Shown: in pieces, positions 18,781-25,266 of the stretch
How positions within the stretch are numbered: the stretch's first letter is position 1
Layout of the letters: each line of letters opens with the position of its first letter
Source: an uncultured Rhodospirillales bacterium
Lineage (GTDB): Bacteria > Pseudomonadota > Alphaproteobacteria > Azospirillales > Azospirillaceae
DNA length: 60,580 nt
Direction: 5' to 3'
Assembly: GCA_903927615.1 (NCBI GenBank)
Contig: CAIYNU010000046.1
Coordinates: 1-60,580 of the forward strand
Notes under the pieces: model-generated
Told to the model about the DNA's origin: nothing
What the model saw: only the letters and a program-made list of their open reading frames with translations
The model's database searches: none
Position numbers and translations under genes: made by a program

Positions 18781-18995
18781 TTTTGATAACCTCGTTTTAC
18801 GTGAGACAACGCGAAAAATTCAACCATCATTTCATTCTCTTCGTCAACGGGGTACGACCGCAAGCGATAGCCGCCATACGGTGAGGGCTCTACTTTAATC
18901 AGCATTCCCTCTTCAGCCGCCATTACGCGAAGAGCCTTTGATGCCTCGTATGCATCCTTGAAAGAGTCATATTGTCCCTCTTTTGCTTCGCGCAT
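18777..18995 (-). CDS. Small unknown protein, first gene of the two-gene accessory cassette
   Basis: The product is 72 residues: an acidic/basic N-terminal helix (FKDAYEASKALRVMAAEEG), then a probable beta segment (IKVEPSPYGGYRLRSYPVDE). No known domain recognised. It overlaps the downstream membrane-protein gene by four bases, which argues for a true coupled pair rather than chance frames. The local DNA is clearly lower in GC than the flanking ccr and DHH genes. The ATG at 18995 gives the complete charged N-terminus. Confidence 0.6.
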   Translation of the reverse strand: MREAKEGQYDSFKDAYEASKALRVMAAEEGMLIKVEPSPYGGYRLRSYPVDEENEMMVEFFALSHVKRGYQK

Positions 18996-19154
18996 TGGTT
19001 GCCTCGCCGGTTAGGAACTTCAAGACGCTCGTTTCATACCTGCCTCTTCATCATAGCTCAATAGACGTCTCTTGTCGAATCGGGCCACGCGACGGCCCGA
19101 GCGCGGACATCCGGTCTTCCGTCACGTTTTTTTGGCCACGGCTTTTCCGGCCAC

Positions 19155-19186
19155 AAAAAAACCGGGAGGCGTCGCCGCCCCCCGGT
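19155..19186 (-). terminator. Rho-independent terminator of ccr
   Basis: On the minus strand a 10-bp stem (ACCGGGGGGC / GCCTCCCGGT, one G-T pair) with loop GGCGAC is followed directly by seven T. It begins about 25 bases past the ccr stop codon. Confidence 0.9.
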
Positions 19187-19209
19187 GCTTTCCATCACAG
19201 GCCCCGGTT

Positions 19210-20490
19210 CTACTCTTCCCGGGCGTCTTCCAGGGTATGCAGACCCGGACGCTTGGCACTGATCAGCACCGCCATGTTGCCGGGCTTGTGCTGGTTCTTC
19301 CACATCTTGGTGTGGGCGCGCGGAATGTCGGACCACGAGAACACTTCGCTCATGCAGGGATCGATCCGGCGTTCGATCACCAGTTGGTTGGCCTGGCTGG
19401 CCTGGAGCAGGTTCGCGAAATGGCTCCCCTGAATACGCTTTTGACGCATCCAGACGAAGCGGGCATCGAACGTCAGATTATAGCCGGTGGTACCGGCACA
19501 GAACACCACCATGCCACCGCGCTTGACCACAAAGCACGAGACCGGGAACGTCTGCTCGCCCGGATGTTCGAACACGAAGTCGACGTCATTGCCCTTGCCG
19601 GTGACGTCCCAAATCGCCTTGCCGAACGCCCGCACCTTTTTCAGGTAGTCATTGTAAGCGGCCGTGTCATCGACGTCGGGCAACTGACCCCAGCAATCGA
19701 ACTGATTGCGGTTGATCACGCCCTTGGCGCCCAATTGCATCACGAAGTCGCGCTTGGATTCATCCGAGATGATGCCGATCGGGTTGGCGCCGGCGGTGGC
19801 GATGAGCTGAATGGCCATCGAGCCGAGACCACCCGAAGCGCCCCACACCAGCACGTTATGACCCGGCCGCAGAATGTGCGGGCGATGGCCGAACAGCATG
19901 CGATAGGCGGTGGCCAGAGTCAGGGTATAGCAGGCGCTCGCCTCCCAACTCAGGTGGCGCGGCCGGTGCATCACCTGGCGCGACTGGACCCGCGAAAACT
20001 GGGCGAACGAACCGTCCGGGGTCTCATAGCCCCAGATGCGCTGGGACGGCGAGTTCATCGGGTCGCCGCCGTTGCACTCCTCGTCGTCGCCGTCATCCTG
20101 GTTGCAGTGGACCACAACCTCATCGCCGACTTTGAATCGCTTGACCTTGCTACCGACCGCCCAAACCACGCCCGCGGCATCCGAGCCCGCGATGTGATAG
20201 GGTGCCTTGTGGTAGTCGAAGGTGGAAATCGGCTTGCCGAGGGCCGCCCATACGCCGTTATAGTTGACGCCGGCCGCCATCACGAGGATCAGCACCTCGT
20301 CGGGGCCGATGGTCGGCGTGTCGACGACTTCGATCTGCATGGCCTTTTCCGGCTCGCCATGGCGCTCGCGGCGAATCACCCAGCCATACATTTGCTTCGG
20401 CACATGACCGAGCGGCGGAATCTCGCCGACCTCGTAGAGATCCTTCAGTTGGTCGGATGAGGGGGACGCAGAGGAGGCGGACTGAGTCAT
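19210..20490 (-). CDS. ccr: Crotonyl-CoA carboxylase/reductase
   Basis: The product is 426 residues, the family's usual length. It is a zinc-independent medium-chain dehydrogenase/reductase: GroES-like N-domain (ILVMAAGVNYNGVWAALGKP), the Ccr-specific insertion HCNQDDGDDEECNGGDPMNS, the Rossmann motif VLVWGASGGLGSMAIQL, and C-terminal FVWMRQKRIQGSHFANL. The enzyme reduces and carboxylates crotonyl-CoA with NADPH and CO2 to (2S)-ethylmalonyl-CoA, the key step of the ethylmalonyl-CoA pathway for acetate assimilation. The divergent ecm gene encodes a later step of the same pathway, and the 188 bases between the starts presumably hold both promoters. ATG at 20490 gives the standard MTQS-type N-terminus. 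Confidence 0.97.
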   Translation of the reverse strand: MTQSASSASPSSDQLKDLYEVGEIPPLGHVPKQMYGWVIRRERHGEPEKAMQIEVVDTPTIGPDEVLILVMAAGVNYNGVWAALGKPISTFDYHKAPYHIAGSDAAGVVWAVGSKVKRFKVGDEVVVHCNQDDGDDEECNGGDPMNSPSQRIWGYETPDGSFAQFSRVQSRQVMHRPRHLSWEASACYTLTLATAYRMLFGHRPHILRPGHNVLVWGASGGLGSMAIQLIATAGANPIGIISDESKRDFVMQLGAKGVINRNQFDCWGQLPDVDDTAAYNDYLKKVRAFGKAIWDVTGKGNDVDFVFEHPGEQTFPVSCFVVKRGGMVVFCAGTTGYNLTFDARFVWMRQKRIQGSHFANLLQASQANQLVIERRIDPCMSEVFSWSDIPRAHTKMWKNQHKPGNMAVLISAKRPGLHTLEDAREE

Positions 20491-20547
20491 GCCTTGTTAT
20501 TCCTTGGTTTGGCCCGGGAGGCGATCACAGAGTCCCCCGGTGTGCGT

Positions 20548-20565
20548 CAGGGGTTCGATCCCCTG
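20548..20565. other. Perfect hairpin resembling a tRNA T-arm in the ccr/ecm promoter region
   Basis: CAGGGG-TTCGAT-CCCCTG forms a perfect 6-bp stem. GGTTCGATCCC is the consensus of a tRNA T-arm, but no D-arm, anticodon arm or full acceptor stem can be folded around it. It may be a tRNA 3'-end remnant or simply a hairpin in the ecm leader. Confidence 0.5.
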
Positions 20566-20678
20566 CCATAATGGTTGATGGCCGGCGAAATCCCTATGGA
20601 CCGCCGGCAGGCCGCAGATTAAACAAATTACGCGCCGCTTTGCAATGCGGCAATGATCTGTCCAATCCGAGGGGTTCC

Positions 20679-22649
20679 ATGAGCGTCCGCGAAAAGCCCT
20701 GGCTGTTCCGTACCTATTCCGGTCACTCGACGGCCGCCGCCTCCAACCGGCTGTACCGAACCAATCTGGCCCGCGGCCAGACCGGTCTCTCGGTGGCCTT
20801 CGACCTGCCGACCCAAACCGGTTACGATTCGGACCACCCGCTGGCCCGGGGCGAGGTCGGCAAGGTTGGGGTCCCGGTGTGTCATCTGGGCGACATGGAA
20901 ACCCTGTTCGAGGGCATCCCGCTGGCCGAGATGAACACCTCGATGACCATCAATGCGCCGGCAGCATGGCTGCTATCTCTGTACATCGCGGCGGCCGAAC
21001 GTCAGGGCGCGCCGCGCGCCAAGCTCAACGGCACCACCCAGAACGACATCATCAAGGAGTATCTCAGCCGCGGCACTTACATCTTCCCGCCCGGGCCGTC
21101 GCTGCGCCTGACCGGCGACGTGATCGCGTTCACGGTACGCGAAGTCCCGAAGTGGAATCCGACCAACGTCTGCTCCTATCACCTTCAGGAGGCCGGGGCG
21201 ACGCCGGTTCAGGAACTGGCCTATGCCCTGGCCACCGCGGTGGCGGTGCTGGACGCGGTCAAGGCCTCCGGGCAGCTGTCCGAGGCGGAATTCCCCGAGG
21301 TGGTCGGGCGGATCAGCTTTTTCGTCAATGCGGGCATCCGGTTCGTCACCGAGTTATGCAAGATGCGGGCCTTCGGCCAGCTTTGGGACGAGATCGCCCG
21401 GGACCGTTACGGCGTCGCCGACGAAAAGCTGCGGCGCTTCCGTTACGGCGTCCAGGTCAACTCGCTGGGCCTGACCGAGCCCCAGCCCGAGAACAACGTC
21501 TATCGCATCCTGTTGGAAATGCTGGCGGTGGTGCTGTCCAAGGACGCCCGGGCGCGGGCGGTGCAATTGCCGGCCTGGAACGAGGCCCTGGGCCTGCCCC
21601 GGCCGTGGGATCAGCAATGGAGCCTACGGCTTCAGCAGATCATGGCCTTCGAGACCGACCTGCTGGAGTTCGATGACCTGTTCAACGGCAGCACCGTGAT
21701 CGAGGCCAAGGTCGCCGAACTGGCGGCCGAGGCCCGGGCCGAACTGGCCCGGATCGACGCCCTGGGGGGCGCGGTGGCCGCCGTCGAATCCTCGTATCTG
21801 AAGCAACGCCTGGTGGAATCCAACAGCCGGCGCCTGGCCGCCATCGAGGCCGGCGACATCACCGTGGTCGGGGTCAATCGCTTTACGGAGTCGGCGCCCT
21901 CGCCGCTCACCGCCGGAGAAGACGGCGGCTTCCTGGCGGCGGATCCCGAGGCCGAAGCCGATCAGTTAGGGCGGCTGCACGCCTGGCGGGCGGCCCGGGA
22001 CGGCGCCGCGGTGGCCACGGCGCTGACCGGATTGGCCGAAGCGGCCAGGGAGGGGCGCAACGTCATGCCGGCCTCCATCGCCTGTGCCCATGCCGGCGTC
22101 ACCACCGGCGAGTGGACGGCAACACTCCGGGAGATTTTCGGCGAGTTCCGGGCGCCCACCGGCGTGGCCAAGGCGGCGGTGGCCACCGGCAACGACGGCC
22201 TGGCGAAGGTCCGGGTCCGGGTGGAGGAGGTGTCGGCCCGGTTGGGCCGCCGGATCAAGATGCTGGTGGGCAAGCCGGGCCTGGATGGTCACTCCAACGG
22301 CGCCGAACAGATCGCGGTCCGCGCCCGGGATGCCGGCCTGGAGGTGGTCTACGAGGGCATTCGGCTGACCCCGGCCCAGATCGTCAACGCCGCGGTGGAA
22401 GAAGGCGTCCATGTGGTAGGCCTGTCGATTCTCTCGGGCTCCCACCTGGCCCTGGTGGCCGAGGTGCTGGAGCGCATGAAGACCATCGGCATCGGCCAGA
22501 TTCCGGTGGTGGTCGGCGGCATCATCCCCCCCGAAGACGCGGCAACCCTGAAAACCGCCGGCGTCGCCAGGGTCTACACCCCGAAAGACTATGACTTAAC
22601 GGCGATTATGGCAGACATCGTCGAACTGGTCGGCGAAACCGAAGCCTGA
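20679..22649 (+). CDS. ecm: Coenzyme B12-dependent ethylmalonyl-CoA mutase
   Basis: The product is 656 residues. The N-terminal TIM-barrel substrate domain includes RTYSGHSTAAASN and GLSVAFDLPTQTGYDSDHP. The C-terminal cobalamin-binding domain has the DxHxxG motif (Asp536-Gly-His538-Ser-Asn-Gly541) and VVVGGIIPPEDA. The sequence GVPVCHLGDMETLF marks the ethylmalonyl-CoA mutase clade, not methylmalonyl-CoA mutase. It converts (2R)-ethylmalonyl-CoA to (2S)-methylsuccinyl-CoA. ATG at 20679 follows GAGGGG; the open frame upstream of it is promoter region. It depends on adenosylcobalamin, and two cobalamin-ring genes (cbiD, cobK) lie in this window. Confidence 0.96.
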   Translation: MSVREKPWLFRTYSGHSTAAASNRLYRTNLARGQTGLSVAFDLPTQTGYDSDHPLARGEVGKVGVPVCHLGDMETLFEGIPLAEMNTSMTINAPAAWLLSLYIAAAERQGAPRAKLNGTTQNDIIKEYLSRGTYIFPPGPSLRLTGDVIAFTVREVPKWNPTNVCSYHLQEAGATPVQELAYALATAVAVLDAVKASGQLSEAEFPEVVGRISFFVNAGIRFVTELCKMRAFGQLWDEIARDRYGVADEKLRRFRYGVQVNSLGLTEPQPENNVYRILLEMLAVVLSKDARARAVQLPAWNEALGLPRPWDQQWSLRLQQIMAFETDLLEFDDLFNGSTVIEAKVAELAAEARAELARIDALGGAVAAVESSYLKQRLVESNSRRLAAIEAGDITVVGVNRFTESAPSPLTAGEDGGFLAADPEAEADQLGRLHAWRAARDGAAVATALTGLAEAAREGRNVMPASIACAHAGVTTGEWTATLREIFGEFRAPTGVAKAAVATGNDGLAKVRVRVEEVSARLGRRIKMLVGKPGLDGHSNGAEQIAVRARDAGLEVVYEGIRLTPAQIVNAAVEEGVHVVGLSILSGSHLALVAEVLERMKTIGIGQIPVVVGGIIPPEDAATLKTAGVARVYTPKDYDLTAIMADIVELVGETEA

Positions 22650-22662
22650 GGCTTCAAGGCCT

Positions 22663-22698
22663 CCGCCGGTTCCAGGGGTGGCGCCCCTGAACCGGCGG
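22663..22698 (+). terminator. Strong hairpin after ecm, probable terminator without T run
   Basis: CCGCCGGTTCCAGGGG pairs with CCCCTGAACCGGCGG with one bulged base. It lies 14 bases beyond the ecm stop codon. A smaller palindrome, GAAGCC-TGA-GGCTTC (22641-22655), includes the stop codon itself. Confidence 0.55.
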
Positions 22699-22882
22699 GC
22701 CAAAGGCAACCCCCGCCGTTCGGACGGGTCGTTGCTAAAACCGAGTCGTTGCCGAGCGGGCCGACACGCGACGGGGCCTCGTCACATCCATTCTCAGACT
22801 CACGCGCCATGACCGGGTGGACGCCACAGACTGAGCGACACTTATTCGACTACGCCACCCCGGATAATCCAGTGCTGAACAA

Positions 22883-22926
22883 ACAAAAAAAAGAAGCCCG
22901 AAGAGCCCACCACCGGCTCTCCGGGC
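22883..22926 (-). terminator. Rho-independent terminator of the deaminase-remnant transcript
   Basis: On the minus strand GCCCGGAGAGCC pairs with GGCTCTTCGGGC (12 bp, one G-T) around a 7-base loop, followed by TTC and a run of eight T. It ends the short unit holding the 57-residue gene and the deaminase remnant. Confidence 0.93.
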
Positions 22927-22944
22927 GGAAATACCTCACGCCAA

Positions 22945-23118
22945 TCAGAGAAAGTGCTTTTCATCATTATTATTATCGTGGCGACTATTTTTAACCGTCG
23001 GCACATCGTCGACTTCATTAAGCACTCTCTTGATCGCATTTCTCTCCCACTCGCTCCATGTAGCGACCTCGGAACTCGCCTCGGCAAGGCGTTTCTCAAG
23101 CTGTGGGCAAAGTTTCAT
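22945..23118 (-). CDS. Small unknown protein downstream of the deaminase remnant
   Basis: The product is 57 residues, beginning MKLCPQLEKRLAEASSEVAT, highly charged and ending in an Asn/Asp/His-rich tail. The ATG at 23118 is supported by AAGGGG eight bases upstream. A longer frame begins at 23145, where it overlaps the end of the deaminase frame by ATGA. No family recognised. It sits between the remnant and a strong terminator, so it was probably the second gene of a two-gene unit. The lower-GC composition matches the remnant rather than the flanking housekeeping genes. Confidence 0.55.
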   Translation of the reverse strand: MKLCPQLEKRLAEASSEVATWSEWERNAIKRVLNEVDDVPTVKNSRHDNNNDEKHFL

Positions 23119-23141
23119 CTCGGTATCCCCTTTTGTTTGAT

Positions 23142-23651
23142 TCATTGCGTCGCGCCGGGGGCCGCTCCCGCTCCAGCGGACCCTGGTGCAACGTCACCGG
23201 CAGCGCCGTCCCCGGCTCCTGCGGATTGGTTCATTGTACCGGCTTTGGCGGCCATTTCACGCGCTTTATTGACACGATCGAGCACAGCAACCTCGTTGGC
23301 GAGATATGCCTTGTAGCTACCGCTTATGCGCGGGACCAAATCCCGACTACCCCACTCCTCTTTATATCCCGTTTTCCTATCTTTCCGAGAAAGCATGCTG
23401 AATAAACGATGATATATGGTTGTCGCTACACCAATAAATGGATGAAAAACCACTTTATCGTGACTCGATGACGTATCATCGAACTTTATTGCACCGCCAT
23501 ATAACGTTTTTGTCGCGCTTTTTTCATATGGTTCGATATAGACCACGCGCGCTATCCCAGCCGCAATAATGTGTCGGGCACACATATGACAGGGAAATGT
23601 TGTACAATAGAGCGTGGTGCCTTTTACAGAAATACCGCGACGAGCGGCGTC
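23142..23651 (-). pseudogene. C-terminal fragment of an anti-phage-type dCTP/dCMP deaminase (AvcD/DcdV-like)
   Basis: Reading the minus strand down from 23651 gives DAARRGISVKGTTLY followed by CTTFPCHMCARHIIAAGIAR and VVYIEPYEKSAT. This is the zinc-binding CTTFPCHMC part (PCxxC) of the cytidine-deaminase domain found in AvcD/DcdV proteins, which deplete dCTP during phage infection. The frame is closed by tandem stops (TGA TAA) immediately before DAARR. The HAE motif, expected just upstream, and the N-terminal P-loop kinase-like domain are missing. An intact first ATG exists only at 23585, inside the CHMC motif, so no active enzyme is expected. The tail (GAGDGAAGDVAPGSAGAGAA) is Gly/Ala-rich. 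Likely a decayed defence gene. Confidence 0.75.
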
Positions 23652-23821
23652 TTATCAGTGGCCCGGGATTATTTCATCAATAGATTTTTATTGTCCTGAC
23701 GACCTGCAAATCTATGCAATCTTTAATTTCACGACACGCCCGATCAACGGGAGCCGTCGACGGCGCACCACCGGCATAGGCCCGAATATTGTCCGTCTGA
23801 CGCCGGCACGCCGGCATGGCG

Positions 23822-25111
23822 TCAAGTGTTGTCCATATTCGGCAAGCTGGCGCCGCTGAGGTTGGCGTCGGTAAAGACCGTGCCGCGGATATTGGCGTCG
23901 CTGAGGATGGCGCCGGACAGGTTGGCGCTGGTCAGAATGGCGTCCGACAGATTGGCGCCGCGCAGGTTGGTGCGGACCATCGAGGCTTGAACCAGGCAAC
24001 AGCTTGCAAGGTTGGCGGGCCAAAGCCGGCCGGTGGGCCGGCCGTCCAGGCCCTTGACATCGACCCAGGCCAGACCGGCCCCATCAAAGCGGGCGCCGGT
24101 CCCGTTGGAGCCCCGCAGATTGCTGCCGTCCAGAACGGCATTGGTGAAATCGGCATCGCGCAGCGTCGCGTTGGAGATGTCGCACATGATCAGCATGGCG
24201 TCGCGCAGGCGGGCGCCGGTCAGATTGGCGGCCTTCAGGTTGGCGCCGCTGAGATTGACCCCGGACAGGTCAATGTGGCTGAGGTCGGCCCCGCCCAAAT
24301 CGGCCCGGGAGCCGGTGGCGCCATTGCTGTAAATCCATTCGAAATGCTGATTGAGCCGATCCTGAATATGGGGCGGAAAGTTCTTGGCGGCCCGGACCAT
24401 GTTGGCGCCGGTGGTGTCGGCGCCGCCGATATCGGTGTTTTCCATGTTGGCGCCATGGAGATCGGCGTTGCGCAGAACGGTGCCGGACAGGACCGCACCG
24501 GTCAGATTGGCGCCGCGCAAACAGGCGCCGGACAGATTGGCGCCGCTGAAGTTGGAGCCGCGCAGATCCGCGTTGGTCAAATTGACGTTCTTCATCATGG
24601 CGCGCGCCATGCTGGCGCCCGCCATCAGGGCGCCCCGGCAGTCGGCTCCGGCCATGGAACAGTCGGTCAGGTCGGCCCCGGTCAGATTGGCATCGACCAT
24701 GAACGCATCGTCCAGGTCGCTGCCGGACAGGTCCGAGCGCACGAAATTGACGCCGCCGCGCGCCCCCGACAACAGGGCACCGCCCCGAAAGTCGCTCTCG
24801 CGCATGATCGCGCCCTTCAGCTTGGCGCCGCGCAGATGGGCGCCGCGCAGATCGGCCCGGTAGAGATTGGCGCCGGTCAGATCGGCCTTGGTCAGGAACG
24901 CCGCAAACAAATCGGCATGACTGAGATTGGCGCCGGCCAAGTCCGCCAGGCGCAGATTGGTTCCGGAAAGCTTGGCCGACTCCAGATTCACCTTGGCCAG
25001 ACTGGCACCTTCCAGATTGATCATGGTCAGAACGGCGCGGGCGCCGTTGGTCTTTTTCTTCACCCATCGGTCGTGCTTGTCGAGGATTGCAACCAGTTCG
25101 TGCGGCGTCAT
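23822..25111 (-). CDS. Pentapeptide-repeat protein
   Basis: The product is 429 residues, made almost wholly of A(D/N)LxX-type pentapeptide repeats (ADLAGANLSHADLFAAFLTK; ANLSGACLRGANLTGAVLSG). These form a right-handed quadrilateral beta-helix. The first 25 residues (MTPHELVAILDKHDRWVKKK) are a non-repeat helix, and the repeats are interrupted around residues 250-275 by FPPHIQDRLNQHFEWIYSNG, which looks like a helical hairpin. No signal peptide or membrane segment, so cytoplasmic. Pentapeptide proteins range from gyrase mimics to scaffolds, and nothing here points to one role. Start supported by a GGCGAGG stretch next to the ATG. Single gene, with the caspase gene upstream on the same strand after 155 bases. 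Confidence 0.9.
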   Translation of the reverse strand: MTPHELVAILDKHDRWVKKKTNGARAVLTMINLEGASLAKVNLESAKLSGTNLRLADLAGANLSHADLFAAFLTKADLTGANLYRADLRGAHLRGAKLKGAIMRESDFRGGALLSGARGGVNFVRSDLSGSDLDDAFMVDANLTGADLTDCSMAGADCRGALMAGASMARAMMKNVNLTNADLRGSNFSGANLSGACLRGANLTGAVLSGTVLRNADLHGANMENTDIGGADTTGANMVRAAKNFPPHIQDRLNQHFEWIYSNGATGSRADLGGADLSHIDLSGVNLSGANLKAANLTGARLRDAMLIMCDISNATLRDADFTNAVLDGSNLRGSNGTGARFDGAGLAWVDVKGLDGRPTGRLWPANLASCCLVQASMVRTNLRGANLSDAILTSANLSGAILSDANIRGTVFTDANLSGASLPNMDNT

Positions 25112-25266
25112 GCCTCGCCCCCGCCCCTCATCCGCGCCCTTTCTTCGACGACACCCGAACCGGGTGCTTCATCGACCTCCTGGCGCCACCCCCGTCTCGG
25201 AAACAGGGTGCCCCGAATTCTAGACAAATTGTAACGCTTTTCTATCCGCCAAACAAATTGTATCGC

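Noticed and set aside
20548-20570. A tRNA gene in the ccr/ecm gap
   Set aside because: Only a T-arm-like hairpin is present; D-arm, anticodon arm and acceptor stem cannot be formed.
20457-20678. Upstream extension of ecm to 20457
   Set aside because: It would run through the divergent promoter region and into ccr; ATG 20679 has a good ribosome-binding site and begins at the conserved N-terminus.
23640-23700. Transposase remnant in the deaminase junction
   Set aside because: One frame gives a short stretch vaguely like an IS1595-type motif, but it contains stops and no inverted repeats or target duplications are visible.
23677-23817. 46-codon minus-strand frame beginning MPACRRQTDNIRAYAGG
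   Set aside because: Too short, no ribosome-binding site recognised and no known similarity; kept only as part of the junction finding.
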